From: Paraflavitalea sp966211765
Lineage (GTDB): Bacteria; Bacteroidota; Bacteroidia; Chitinophagales; Chitinophagaceae
Length of the DNA: 64,000 nt
Reading direction: 5' to 3'
Assembly (NCBI GenBank): GCA_966211765.1
Contig: CBIHOV010000002.1
Location: 1 to 64,000 of the forward strand
Under the pieces are notes generated by a model. The model was not told the DNA's origin. It did no database searches and worked only from the letters and a program-made list of their open reading frames with translations. Shown one piece after another: positions 1-8,303 of the stretch. Both the position numbers and the translations under genes were made by a program. Positions within the stretch are counted from its first letter, which is position 1. Each line of letters starts with the position of its first letter.

Positions 1-288
1 CTCCTGCCGGGTTTTCTCGCGGGTGGCGGCAGCCCGCAGGTAATCGTACACCTTATTCTCCGTAAGCCTGTACAGGAAAGCGTCCATGTTCTCTATCTCA
101 TGTAATTGCTCCCGGATGGTCCATAATTTTAGGAAAACGTCCTGTACAATGTCCTGGGCCTGTGCATCGGACCGTAGCACTTTTGTCACAAAAACATAGA
201 GCTTCTGCTCATGCTCCCGGAACAACTCGTTAAACAGTTGTTGGAATACATCATCGTTTTGATCCTGGTATGGCGAAGCGGGGTTCAC
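1..288 (-). CDS. ECF-type RNA polymerase sigma factor, partial (N-terminal part)
   Basis: The gene is cut by the left window edge, so only about the first 96 residues are visible. They contain a sigma region 2 pattern: an aromatic-rich helix, then the motif DIVQDVFLKLW, then a second helix ending in YLRAAATREKTR. This is typical of extracytoplasmic-function sigma factors, which direct RNA polymerase to a small regulon, in this phylum often a Sus-type operon. I chose the GTG at 286-288. A TTG at 310-312 is an alternative, and there is no in-frame ATG before the upstream stop. Region 4 and any FecR partner lie outside the window. The family is clear; the target is unknown. Confidence 0.75.
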   Translation of the reverse strand, partial: MNPASPYQDQNDDVFQQLFNELFREHEQKLYVFVTKVLRSDAQAQDIVQDVFLKLWTIREQLHEIENMDAFLYRLTENKVYDYLRAAATREKTRQE

Positions 289-391
289 TGTTGCAACAAT
301 TAACGTCCGCAATATAATTTTATTTTACCAGATATACCAATGCTAAACCGCATTAGCATGGTTAAAACCCATAAGTGATGAGTTGGATATT

Positions 392-1828
392 CTATTTCTT
401 CAGTTTCTTTATTTGCTCCACCGCATTGCTATTGCCGGGATCCAATTGCACTGCCTGCTCATAATATTTAATGGCCAGCTCTTTATTTCCATTGATCATA
501 TAGGCTTCTGCCAGGCTATCCCACACATTGCCACTTTGGGGAAAATCAACGGTATTTTGTGTGAATACTGCTATGGCCTCCTCTACTTTCTTCATGCGCA
601 GCAATAGGTATCCGATACTATTGACACTACCCTCTCCAATATTTTGATCAGGATGTTGACTGCGGTTGACTGTATAATCTTTCAAAGCAACCGTGGCCCC
701 CTTGTTTAATATGTCCTGTACCAGGGCTTTCGCAGCCGGGTTGTACCGTGGATAATCGAGCCAGGCAATGGCGGGATGCTCACCGCCAATAGCATCAGTA
801 AGCATTTCTTTGAGTATTGAAAGTCCATTGCTGCTGTTGGTGAAATAAACGATCCCGGTTTTCCGCGCCGGATTAGCAGCCATAAAACATTTGCTATCGC
901 CCTGGTCGCCCCAATGCCAAAAGACCTTTCCTTGCGGCGTGGTTTCCAATCCAACGCCCAATCCCCAGGCTACATCCCGGTTCTTTTGCGCGTCCACTTG
1001 TATCTGCGGCGCAAACATTTGTTGCCAGGTCTTCTTTTTCAATCCTGTTCCATTGATCAACGCTATCATGAAAGTGGCATAGTCGCGGGCGGTGGTATGC
1101 AGACTGGCCGCAGCATTGTAACCTTTGCCTTCAAAGCGGAAGGATTTATTGCCCAGCCAATCGTGCCGGTAAATGGCGAATTGATCATAGTTATCCTGCC
1201 AAACAAAACTGCTTTGCTGCATACCAAGCGGCGTGAATACCGTTCGCTTTATATACGCTTCAAAACCGGTATGCGTGATGTGTTCTATTACTTTGGCGAG
1301 GTACACAAACCCTTCGCCGGAATAGCTGAACTTTTCGCCGGGTGAAAAGTTGATGGGTAGAATGGAATCGCCCTGGGGTCGCCAGTTGGGGAAACCGGCG
1401 GAATGCGACAGTACCCTTCTGGCAGTGATCTGATGAATACGTGGGTCATTCCCTACTTCATAATTATTGCCGAGGTATTTATTGAGGGGTGTATCCAGGT
1501 TCAGCTTTCCTTCATCTACCAGTTTGAGGACGGCATAGGCGGTGACGACCTTGCTTAAGGAAGCAGCCTCAAAGATGGTTTCATCGGTAACAGGGGTCCT
1601 GGTTTCGGCATTACTGACACCATAATGGTGGCGCCATACTATTTTACCATTGTAGATGAGCGCGGCAGAGAGGCCGGGGATGTCGGCTACTTTCATTAGC
1701 GGGGGAATGTCCCTTTCGAGGCGCGTAATGGCCATTTCTGAGCGCGCGCTATCGCCTGGTTGGCTGTAAGCGGCGGTGATCAGCAGTAGGCTACAGACAA
1801 GTACGAGGGCATGTCTCATGGCAGGCAT
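392..1828 (-). CDS. serine hydrolase of the class C beta-lactamase / esterase family with C-terminal TPR repeats
   Basis: A secreted or periplasmic serine hydrolase of about 478 residues. The ATG at 1828 is preferred over the upstream TTG at 1855; it gives a signal peptide ending near AAYSQ (residues 1-23). The catalytic SxxK motif is SLSK at residues 90-93, the YxN-equivalent is YSG at 169-171, and the KTG-equivalent is HWG at 305-307. This set is usual for beta-lactamase-like esterases, D-aminopeptidases and penicillin-binding-protein homologs, so true beta-lactam hydrolysis cannot be inferred. The last ~85 residues form about two TPR units (AEAYMINGNKELAIKYYEQA), suggesting a protein partner. 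It stands alone, transcribed away from the tRNA cluster. Substrate unknown. Confidence 0.85.
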   Translation of the reverse strand: MPAMRHALVLVCSLLLITAAYSQPGDSARSEMAITRLERDIPPLMKVADIPGLSAALIYNGKIVWRHHYGVSNAETRTPVTDETIFEAASLSKVVTAYAVLKLVDEGKLNLDTPLNKYLGNNYEVGNDPRIHQITARRVLSHSAGFPNWRPQGDSILPINFSPGEKFSYSGEGFVYLAKVIEHITHTGFEAYIKRTVFTPLGMQQSSFVWQDNYDQFAIYRHDWLGNKSFRFEGKGYNAAASLHTTARDYATFMIALINGTGLKKKTWQQMFAPQIQVDAQKNRDVAWGLGVGLETTPQGKVFWHWGDQGDSKCFMAANPARKTGIVYFTNSSNGLSILKEMLTDAIGGEHPAIAWLDYPRYNPAAKALVQDILNKGATVALKDYTVNRSQHPDQNIGEGSVNSIGYLLLRMKKVEEAIAVFTQNTVDFPQSGNVWDSLAEAYMINGNKELAIKYYEQAVQLDPGNSNAVEQIKKLKK

Positions 1829-1965
1829 TTTTATAATGACTGGAAAATAAAGCAATTGTTACAAAAAGACAGGAATTTGTATGTCAAGGGGTTGCAAAAG
1901 ATCGGGTTACCCTGGAATATGTTCTGAAACAATGATTTAAGGCCCCGGAAATTGAAATATTTGGC

Positions 1966-1973
1966 TATATTTG
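1966..1973 (+). promoter_or_regulatory. putative -7 element (TATATTTG) of the tRNA-Arg unit
   Basis: TATATTTG matches the Bacteroidota -7 consensus TAnnTTTG exactly. It lies about 60 bases before the first tRNA-like element and 129 before the tRNA-Arg gene. An ATTG about 13 bases upstream is too close to be a convincing -33 box. Direction and distance fit transcription of the tRNA region. Confidence 0.45.
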
Positions 1974-2032
1974 CCGCTCGAAAAAGGGCTGGTAGCCCAT
2001 TTGGTTCAAAAGCTATTATATCCGGACCGGTA

Positions 2033-2100
2033 GCTCAGTTGGATAGAGCATCCCGACTGGTAAGTCGGGAAGGTCATTTGATTCGAAGGTTATTTATACC
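2033..2100 (+). pseudogene. degenerate tRNA (tRNA-like remnant, Thr-GGT-like anticodon arm)
   Basis: The first 27 bases (acceptor 5' strand and complete D arm) are identical to the start of the tRNA-Arg gene 69 bases downstream. The anticodon arm that follows is different: TCCCGAC/GTCGGGA around a loop containing TGGTAA, with about three bases more than a normal arm. The T arm is broken (only TTGATTCGAA survives) and no 3' acceptor strand pairs with GGACCGG. I read this as a non-functional duplicate or chimeric tRNA fragment inside the same transcript. The Thr assignment is only a guess from the GGT triplet. Confidence 0.6.
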
Positions 2101-2101
2101 C

Positions 2102-2175
2102 GGACCGGTAGCTCAGTTGGATAGAGCAGCTGCCTTCTAAGCAGCAGGTCATTGGTTCGAATCCAATCCGGTTCA
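2102..2175 (+). tRNA. tRNA-Arg (anticodon TCT)
   Basis: A complete cloverleaf can be folded by eye. The acceptor stem is GGACCGG with CCGGTTC, including one G-T pair. The D arm is GCTC/GAGC, the anticodon stem GCTGC/GCAGC with loop CTTCTAA (anticodon TCT, reading AGA), and the T arm ATTGG/CCAAT around TTCGAAT. The discriminator is A at 2175 and CCA is not encoded (CAA follows). A strong terminator hairpin comes directly after it. Confidence 0.95.
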
Positions 2176-2180
2176 CAAAC

Positions 2181-2208
2181 GCCTCGCACGAAAGTGCGGG
2201 GCATTTTT
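2181..2208 (+). terminator. rho-independent terminator of tRNA-Arg
   Basis: A nine-base-pair stem GCCTCGCAC/GTGCGGGGC (one T-G pair) with a GAAA tetraloop, followed directly by ATTTTT. It begins 6 bases after the tRNA. Confidence 0.85.
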
Positions 2209-2261
2209 ATTTGGCAGCAATCAAAGCGCAGCTTTGGAACTGCGAACAAAAAAAAATGCCC

Positions 2262-2281
2262 GCCCCCGCTTTTGCGGGGGC
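2262..2281. terminator. GC-rich hairpin between the tRNA and a tRNA 3' fragment
   Basis: A perfect 8-bp stem GCCCCCGC/GCGGGGGC with a four-base loop. Read on the minus strand it is followed by GGGCA and nine T, a good terminator. On the plus strand it is followed by AGAGGCTTTG, the same trailing pattern as the next hairpin at 2345-2373. It therefore looks like one of several copied tRNA-3'-end-plus-terminator segments. Confidence 0.55.
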
Positions 2282-2318
2282 AGAGGCTTTGAGTAAGGAC
2301 CATCAAGAAGGATCACCG

Positions 2319-2343
2319 CAGGTAATCCAATCCGGTTCACAAA
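2319..2343 (+). repeat. duplicated 3' end of tRNA-Arg
   Basis: The 20 bases at 2324-2343 repeat 2160-2179 exactly (last part of the T arm, acceptor 3' strand, discriminator and flank). The five bases CAGGT before them also match the tRNA variable region, but the 10 bases between are missing. This is a truncated copy of the tRNA 3' half. Such a direct repeat resembles an attachment-site pair, but only about 145 bases without any gene lie between the copies, so a fragment duplication is more likely. Confidence 0.7.
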
Positions 2344-2344
2344 T

Positions 2345-2376
2345 GCCCCGTCCCGCGTTAACGGGACAGGGGCTTT
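2345..2376 (+). terminator. terminator-like hairpin after the tRNA 3' fragment
   Basis: Stem GCCCCGTCCCG paired with CGGGAC-A-GGGGC (one bulged A), then CTTTGGGT. The T run is weak. It stands at the same distance from the duplicated tRNA end as the real terminator stands from the tRNA. Confidence 0.5.
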
Positions 2377-2394
2377 GGGTCTTCGTAATGTTTT

Positions 2395-2790
2395 TTAATT
2401 ATACGTTACGGATACTACCGTTGATGGTGAAGTGGTAACGTTAATGCCGTTGAAGGTGTAGTAATACTTATTGTAAGCGGCATAATTACTCAAATTACTT
2501 ACATACATATTGCAAAAAATACTCCCGGTGCTGACGGATATATTATAAGTGCCGGGAGGCAACGATATACTGGTAGAATTATTTGAGTATATGGTCATAT
2601 AATAGGTTTGACCGGTAGACGTGTTGTAGGCCTGTACATAGGCGTCACCAGTTATGGTGTTACTGCCCCATAAAGTAGCATTAAAGACGGCATTAGTTTG
2701 CGCTGGTTTTGCCGCTGGCTTTGTTTGTGCCTGTTGTGCTGAGGTAGCAAGGATAGCGCTACCTAGCAGTAATAACAATAACTTTTTCAT
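2395..2790 (-). CDS. small secreted protein, function unknown
   Basis: 131 residues with a clear signal peptide (MKKLLLLLLGSAILATSA). A short Ala/Pro/Lys/Gln-rich linker follows, then about 95 residues rich in Tyr, Asn, Ser and Thr with alternating hydrophobic positions, suggesting a small beta-sandwich. It contains one Cys (in IFCNMYVSN). I do not recognise the family. No operon partner lies within 100 bases on either side. Confidence 0.6.
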   Translation of the reverse strand: MKKLLLLLLGSAILATSAQQAQTKPAAKPAQTNAVFNATLWGSNTITGDAYVQAYNTSTGQTYYMTIYSNNSTSISLPPGTYNISVSTGSIFCNMYVSNLSNYAAYNKYYYTFNGINVTTSPSTVVSVTYN

Positions 2791-3210
2791 AATTAAGATT
2801 TAAAATGTGAAGAATAAAAAACTATTTTCAAGATAGTATCCTATACCAGCACCATCATCTTGTTTTGTTATGATCTATAATGCTTGTCTCTGACCCACGA
2901 TCCCCTGGCATGACCGTCCGCTTGCGGCAAATAAGAAAAGTGCCTTGCAAATGGTGTGGAGCCAATTGTTGTTCACAACAAGTTGTGAGATGTAAATTGA
3001 TGGTGATAGTGAAAACCTAAAATGTGGACTGTATGGTCCCTTCATGCAAGTGAGGATATGAAGATAGGGCTTTTTTTACTTTCCCCGCAGCATCTCTTTC
3101 AGAAAAGACTATTGGACAAGCCAGCTGTTTTCTGCATACAAAGTATAAGTCTGGCGATGTGGTAGATTGCAGAAGAGGGCATCTAATCGCCATGGGCGGA
3201 TAGGTATTCA
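2791..3210. other. intergenic region with no recognised gene
   Basis: About 420 bases with no convincing coding sequence. The only structure noted is a short inverted repeat at 2973-2988, TCACAACAAGTTGTGA (7-bp arms), of unknown role. A 77-codon minus-strand frame at 3017-3250 has no signal or family resemblance. Confidence 0.5.
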
Positions 3211-3235
3211 AAATCAAGGCACTAAGCCTTGATTT
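3211..3235 (-). terminator. terminator of the altronate dehydratase gene
   Basis: A perfect 10-bp stem AAATCAAGGC/GCCTTGATTT with a 5-base loop, 31 bases after the stop codon of the minus-strand gene. The stem's own T-rich 3' arm provides a short T run. Confidence 0.6.
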
Positions 3236-3265
3236 CAATAGCAATATCAATGTAAAACCTTGTCC

Positions 3266-4924
3266 CTACAAACTCACACCCCGTTTCCAGGGGATAAAAT
3301 CATCCTGCTCCAATTCAACTGATTTAGGCTTGATATGGCCACTGGCCACTTCAATGACAAAATTCAACACCCTTTCTCCAGCCTGCTCAATGGTTTCCTT
3401 TCCATCGATAATTGTCCCGCAGTTAATATCAATAATATCAGGCATCTTCTCCGCCAGGGCAGTATTCGTAGATAATTTTATGACCGGACTGATGGGATTA
3501 CCTGTCGGCGTGCCCAATCCCGTAGTGAACAATACCACATTCGCCCCCGCCCCTACTTCTGCCGTTGTGCTCTCTACATCACTTCCAGGTGTACACAACA
3601 GATTCAGTCCCGGTTTGGTGACAAACTCAGGATAGTCCAACACATCTACCACCGGGGAACTGCCTCCTTTTTTTGCTGCACCTGCCGATTTGATGGCATC
3701 GGTGATCAACCCATCCTTAATATTACCAGGTGAAGGGTTTGCATAAAAACCAGAACCACCAGCTTCGGCCAGCGCATTATAGGTCTTCATGAGGTGAATA
3801 AACTTCTCAGCTTTTGTTTCATCCAGACAACGGTCACTCAGGTCCTGCTCAACACCGCACAATTCCGGAAACTCCGAAAGGATCACGGAGCCACCCAATG
3901 CCACCAGCAGATCGGAGGTATACCCAATGGCAGGATTGGCTGAAATACCGGAAAACCCGTCAGACCCTCCACATTCCAAACCAATACACAATTTGTCCAA
4001 CGAAGCCGGCGCTCTGTTTTGCCGGTTAGCTTCTATCAAACCAACAAAGGTTTGCTTCAATGCCTCATTGACCAATTGCTCCTCCGTTCCTTCTATTTGC
4101 TGTTCAAAAATCAGCAGCGGTTTTTGAAAAGCACCCAGGCGCTTTTCAACCTCTTCTTTAAGGATATCAGCCTGTGCATGCTGACATCCCAGGCTGAGCA
4201 CAGTGGCCCCTGCTACATTAGCATGGGCAATATAACCAGCCAGCAGTCCACACAAGGCATTTGAATCAGATCGGGTACCGCCACAGCCCATGTCATGAGT
4301 CAGGAATTTGATACCGTCGATGTTCTCAAACAACCGGGGATTGATCTGTCCGGATATATTTTGCGTATTGATATCTGCCTGCAAAATAGCATCCATGGCC
4401 GCTCCCCGTTGGTACAGCTCTACCAGCACCGCTGTTTTTTCCTGGTAGATACTTTTCCGGGTGTAACCCAATTTTTCGACCAATGCTTCTTTAAGAATGG
4501 TAACATTCCTGTTTTCACAAAAGACCATTGGTATCACCAACCAATAATTGGCTGTACCCACTTTACCATCAGCACGGTGATAACCGAGAAAGGTCCTGTT
4601 CGCAAACTTTGAAGTATCAGGCTTTTCCCAATCAATATTCCTTGCCTGTACAGAGAAGCCACTGCTTGCGTGAACAATATTCTTTGTAGTCAACAGCCCA
4701 CCCTTCGGTATGGGCTCCACCGCCCGGCCTACAAGCACCCCATACATAATGATATCATTCCCTTCCAAAAGATCCTTCGCAGCTATCTTATGTTTCGCTT
4801 TTATGGGTTCTTTTAATTCGAAGGGATCTTTATCAGCAGCAATCATTTTACCTGCAGGCAGGTCTTTTAATGCTACCAGTACATTGTCAGCAGGATGTAT
4901 CCGTAAATAATTATTTGATCCCAT
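3266..4924 (-). CDS. uxaA: altronate dehydratase (UxaA family)
   Basis: Predicted to remove water from D-altronate, giving 2-keto-3-deoxy-D-gluconate in the galacturonate branch of hexuronate breakdown; cytoplasmic and metal-dependent. The ATG at 4924 is used because the frame start further upstream (4945) is a TTG without support. The 552-residue product has the two-part UxaA layout: an N-terminal SAF domain (about residues 5-80, IHPADNVLVALKDLPAG) and a large dehydratase domain with THDMGCGGTRSD, LGCQHA and GLECGGSDGFSG. The conserved Cys/His residues in these motifs are the expected metal ligands. An AraC regulator is divergent 181 bases away, and no other hexuronate genes are visible here. 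The related galactarate dehydratase is less likely given this length and layout. Confidence 0.9.
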   Translation of the reverse strand: MGSNNYLRIHPADNVLVALKDLPAGKMIAADKDPFELKEPIKAKHKIAAKDLLEGNDIIMYGVLVGRAVEPIPKGGLLTTKNIVHASSGFSVQARNIDWEKPDTSKFANRTFLGYHRADGKVGTANYWLVIPMVFCENRNVTILKEALVEKLGYTRKSIYQEKTAVLVELYQRGAAMDAILQADINTQNISGQINPRLFENIDGIKFLTHDMGCGGTRSDSNALCGLLAGYIAHANVAGATVLSLGCQHAQADILKEEVEKRLGAFQKPLLIFEQQIEGTEEQLVNEALKQTFVGLIEANRQNRAPASLDKLCIGLECGGSDGFSGISANPAIGYTSDLLVALGGSVILSEFPELCGVEQDLSDRCLDETKAEKFIHLMKTYNALAEAGGSGFYANPSPGNIKDGLITDAIKSAGAAKKGGSSPVVDVLDYPEFVTKPGLNLLCTPGSDVESTTAEVGAGANVVLFTTGLGTPTGNPISPVIKLSTNTALAEKMPDIIDINCGTIIDGKETIEQAGERVLNFVIEVASGHIKPKSVELEQDDFIPWKRGVSL

Positions 4925-5105
4925 GTAATTTTTTATTTTATACAATATCCCGGAAGCCGTTCCGCTTTTATCGCGATTAATTACTTGCCTGGAAATATGA
5001 AATTATCCCTTTTTCCCTTCGGCTATAGTCAAAAAAGCAGCATCCTTTTGTACTATTTTGGCTTTCGATGCCCTAACTTAGAGCGATTATAGCAAAAATC
5101 ATACA

Positions 5106-5984
5106 ATGAAGCCCCATCTCCTTAAAGTTTCGCTTAAGCCTGAGGCATCTTTTAGTATCCGAAAAGACGTAACCCCTTTCTTTTACAACAGATGGCATTA
5201 TCACCCTGAAATAGAACTGCTATACATAGAAAAAGGCACAGGAACCCAGTTTGTTGGTAACAGCATTAAGAGGTTTAAGGACGGAGATGTATTACTCATT
5301 GGTTCCGGCCTGCCTCATTACTGGCGCTGCGACGATAAGTACTTTGCAGGTAATCCCAGGCTTAGATCCATGGCGACAGTGGCTCATTTTAACGAAACTT
5401 TCTGGGGAAAGCAGTTTCTTGAATTACCGGAAAACCGGCGATTAAAAGAGTTATTCAAAAATGCCAAAAAGGGCATTAAAATACCTGTTAAAATAAAGGG
5501 AGAGATCATCAGGTTGCTCCAATTAATGCTAACTGCTACTGATACCACAAAGGTCATCCTGCTGCTGCAATGCCTTGACCTCATTGCCAGGATTGCTAAG
5601 CCAGAGATGTTGTGCACGGAAGGATTTCAACCAGACTTTGAGGAAAAAGAAAATGATCGCATCAACAATATTTATGCTTACACGCTGGCAAATTTCAGGT
5701 CGCCCATATCCACAGCAGATATAGCAAAAGTAGCTTGCCTGAGTCCCCATTCCTTTTGCCGCTATTTTAAATCAAGAACCAGGAAGAATTACTCAAGGCT
5801 TTTACAGGAACTCCGGGTAGGCGATGCCTGTAAATTATTAATAGAGTCAGATAAAACGCCGGCTCAAATTTGTATGGAAAGCGGCTTTAACAATATCACC
5901 AATTTCTATCGCTATTTTAAAGAGATCACTGGCAGAACACCGAATGAATATAAAAAAGAACACTCCTCTCCATTTTCCCTATAA
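5106..5984 (+). CDS. AraC family transcriptional regulator
   Basis: 292 residues. The N-terminal ~150 residues look like a cupin-type sensing domain (YHPEIELLYIEKG, GDVLLIGSGLPHYWR). The C-terminal ~100 residues hold the two helix-turn-helix motifs of AraC/XylS proteins (ISTADIAKVACLSPHSFCRYFK and, further on, AQICMESGFNNITNFYRYFK, ending TGRTPNEYKK). It is divergent from altronate dehydratase, so it probably controls that gene in response to a uronate-derived signal. That pairing is inference from position. Confidence 0.88.
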   Translation: MKPHLLKVSLKPEASFSIRKDVTPFFYNRWHYHPEIELLYIEKGTGTQFVGNSIKRFKDGDVLLIGSGLPHYWRCDDKYFAGNPRLRSMATVAHFNETFWGKQFLELPENRRLKELFKNAKKGIKIPVKIKGEIIRLLQLMLTATDTTKVILLLQCLDLIARIAKPEMLCTEGFQPDFEEKENDRINNIYAYTLANFRSPISTADIAKVACLSPHSFCRYFKSRTRKNYSRLLQELRVGDACKLLIESDKTPAQICMESGFNNITNFYRYFKEITGRTPNEYKKEHSSPFSL

Positions 5985-6537
5985 TGCATACCCGAATCCG
6001 GCCAAGTCCAGGTTTTCTGGCATTCTACCGTTAGTTAAAAACACCTCCTCTTTGCTCCTTCCTAAACTGGGAAGAAAATAACGTATGCATAGACGATTAA
6101 AAATATAATTTATATTATTTATTCAAACCAAATCCTTTATTTTTACAACACGTTATTTTTCACACCTGATTAGCAGAGCTTGTTTTCTCAATTTCTTTTT
6201 GAGCACCGTACCTGAAAGCAAGCAGACCGATTCTCCTTTTTTTCTCTGAACTTTTTGGATCTGATTATTGCATAAGAAGCAACGTTAGTCCCAACCAATT
6301 TACAGGGTTTCACCATTAAACAGTCCCATGTACGCATGGTGTCTAAGCCTGTTGGGCTGTGGCATTGTATGCGAAAGCTCCCACATTAATTTCCTATACG
6401 ATACTCGTGTAATGGTATGTTATTATCATTAGTGAGTGTCTTATGCTCAGCTTGCATTGGGTCAAGTACTGATATAGATGTGTATTGCTTACAACTAAAA
6501 TCGAATTTCTTATTTAATAACCATCATTATACAGACT
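5985..6537. other. intergenic region with no recognised gene
   Basis: About 550 bases between the AraC gene and a secreted structural protein. It is AT-rich around 6100-6150. I find no convincing tRNA, terminator or promoter consensus. A plus-strand frame from 6417 overlaps the real gene at 6538 in another phase and is a shadow. Confidence 0.45.
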
Positions 6538-7236
6538 ATGAAAAGAAATCTAATCATCCTTGCAGCATTTATCCTGGCTTCAACCATGTTTGCACAAGCT
6601 CAGGTAGGTATCGGAACTACTACGCCCAATGCCAGTGCCGCATTGGATGTTCAGTCAACAACAAAAGGGATTTTACTTCCGCGAATGACAAGTGCACAAA
6701 GAATCGCTATTGCCGCTCCGGCAGATGGTTTGATAGTTTATCAAACCGACGCCATTTCGGGTTTATGGATGCATATTTTAGGTGCATGGATAAGACTCAC
6801 CAACACTACAGACCTCACCAACATTTCTTTCGGCACCTCAACAGGCTTTGCCGCCAATACATCAGGTTCTGTGATTGCCGTCGTTTTAGGAGGCACCCCA
6901 GTTCCTTTGCCGGACGCGCAGAGCCTTGGCTCCAATGTAACAGTAAATGGAGCCAATAATACATTTACAGTTGCACAAGCCGGAAGGTACAGACTGGCTT
7001 ATGGTATTAACCTTACTGGCGGATTGCTGGTAGATGCCCAGTTGCTCATTAACGGAGTTCCGAATTTGGCCAGTACGGTTAGCCCCACGCTCGCCGTTAG
7101 CCGGCTGAGTGCAGAAGCAATTGTAACGCTTACAGCCGGTTCAACCATCCAGCTTCAATTATCTGGATTACTCGGCGTAGCCACTTTATTGGGTAGTGGC
7201 CAGGGTGCGGCATTGACTATACAAAGGGTAGAATAA
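6538..7236 (+). CDS. secreted trimeric-fibre/C1q-like structural protein
   Basis: 232 residues with a signal peptide (about 1-21, ending AQAQ). The mature start VGIGTTTPNASAALDVQS leading into GILLPRMT is the hallmark of a large set of Bacteroidota surface proteins. The second half (about 95-232) is a Gly/Ala/Thr-rich beta-sandwich resembling the BclA/C1q-TNF-like C-terminal fold (FTVAQAGRYRLAYGI, then a C-terminal LTIQRVE). A trimeric, fibre-like surface role is likely but is inference. It is followed after 43 bases by a T9SS-sorted protein, probably in one transcript. Confidence 0.65.
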   Translation: MKRNLIILAAFILASTMFAQAQVGIGTTTPNASAALDVQSTTKGILLPRMTSAQRIAIAAPADGLIVYQTDAISGLWMHILGAWIRLTNTTDLTNISFGTSTGFAANTSGSVIAVVLGGTPVPLPDAQSLGSNVTVNGANNTFTVAQAGRYRLAYGINLTGGLLVDAQLLINGVPNLASTVSPTLAVSRLSAEAIVTLTAGSTIQLQLSGLLGVATLLGSGQGAALTIQRVE

Positions 7237-7279
7237 TTCTTGGTCCTCACAATTATTAGTTCACCCTAAAATTCAAACA

Positions 7280-8233
7280 ATGCGCTATTTATTATATTGT
7301 ATTTGCGGCCTGCTATTGTCGCTTTCGGGCTATAGCCAGGTTGGAGCAGGCACCCTGTTCCTGCAAAGCGGCGTTACCTTCACCGCCGACAGCCTCGTAC
7401 TCATTCCCAGTACGGATATTACTATAACTGCCAACGCACTTACACACGATTATGTGCAGATTCCGGGAAATCCCGCCAGCACCAATAGCATTGACAGAGT
7501 ATATACCTGGGCTGCACCCGTTACCTACAGCGGGGAAATAGGAATTATCTACAGCGATGCAGAACTGGCAGGTAATACAGAAGCTTTGCTTCAAATTGCT
7601 TACCGGGATGGTACCATCTGGACCACTACCGCTACCAGTACTGCCAACCCGGGCGCCAATTACGTTAGTTACCAGGCAGTCGGCATTACTTTCAACAAGG
7701 TAACAGCCACTTCTGCCGGTGTTGCCCTTCCGATTGTTTATTCCGGCTTTTCGGCCACCTCCAAAGAACAATATGTACTGCTAAACTGGCAAATGGCTGA
7801 TATTGACGGGCTAAGCACTTTCGACGTAGAGTACAGCAATGATGGACGTAACTGGACTGTTGCCTCTACCATTTCACCCTCCGCAGGTAATATGAACTTT
7901 AGCTACCAGCACAATGACATGAATTTCTCCACCCGGTATTATCGTGTTGCAGGTGTAGACTACAGCGGTGACCGCGTTTACACGCGTATTATTACCGTAC
8001 ACAACAACAATGCAGCATCCAGCCTGCGTGTAATGCGCAGTGGCAACAATACCATGCTTTACTTTAGCGGATCTGCTCCCACTACTGTACAGGTATACGA
8101 TATGAAAGGCCAGTTGTTGCAAACACGTAATGTGGCCAGGCAACAATGTGAAATCAATGGATTAATCCCTGGTACTTATGTAATATATTATGTAGTGGAC
8201 GGACAAAAGCTGTCAAGGAAAATACAGTTGTAA
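7280..8233 (+). CDS. secreted protein with T9SS type A sorting domain
   Basis: 317 residues with an N-terminal signal peptide (MRYLLYCICGLLLSLSGYSQ). The middle holds an Ig/fibronectin-like segment (LNWQMADIDGLSTFDVEYSN and RYYRVAGVDYSGD). The last ~75 residues form a type IX secretion sorting domain (QVYDMKGQLLQTRNV, then GLIPGTYVIYYVVDGQKLSRK). The protein should be carried across the outer membrane and attached to the surface. It lies directly downstream of the C1q-like protein and is followed by a strong terminator, so the two probably form one surface-protein operon. Confidence 0.75.
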   Translation: MRYLLYCICGLLLSLSGYSQVGAGTLFLQSGVTFTADSLVLIPSTDITITANALTHDYVQIPGNPASTNSIDRVYTWAAPVTYSGEIGIIYSDAELAGNTEALLQIAYRDGTIWTTTATSTANPGANYVSYQAVGITFNKVTATSAGVALPIVYSGFSATSKEQYVLLNWQMADIDGLSTFDVEYSNDGRNWTVASTISPSAGNMNFSYQHNDMNFSTRYYRVAGVDYSGDRVYTRIITVHNNNAASSLRVMRSGNNTMLYFSGSAPTTVQVYDMKGQLLQTRNVARQQCEINGLIPGTYVIYYVVDGQKLSRKIQL

Positions 8234-8264
8234 AGTCAACTACGGTTATTTCGGGCACATATAA

Positions 8265-8303
8265 AAAGGGGTACATCAATTATTTGATGTGCCCCTTTCC
8301 TTG
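8265..8303 (+). terminator. rho-independent terminator
   Basis: A 15-bp stem running AAAGGGGTACATCAA to TTGATGTGCCCCTTT with one T-G pair and a four-base loop, followed by CCTTGTT. It lies 31 bases after the T9SS protein gene. Confidence 0.8.

Noticed and set aside
1952..2140. Plus-strand open frame containing GPVAQLDRA repeats
   Set aside because: This peptide is the well-known false translation of tRNA D-arm sequence; the frame runs through the tRNA remnant and tRNA-Arg.
2094..2306. Minus-strand open frame with DWIRTNDLLLRR
   Set aside because: A classic spurious protein from the complement of a tRNA-Arg gene; it lies over the tRNA and its terminator.
2160..2343. 20-base direct repeat of the tRNA 3' end as an integration att pair
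   Set aside because: Only about 145 bases without any gene separate the copies, and there is no integrase nearby. Retained only as a tRNA fragment duplication.
3017..3250. 77-codon minus-strand frame in the gap before altronate dehydratase
   Set aside because: Overlaps the terminator hairpin at 3211-3235 and shows no family or signal features.
6417..6959. 180-codon plus-strand frame
   Set aside because: Out-of-phase shadow of the C1q-like protein gene starting at 6538; Cys/His/Arg-rich nonsense composition.
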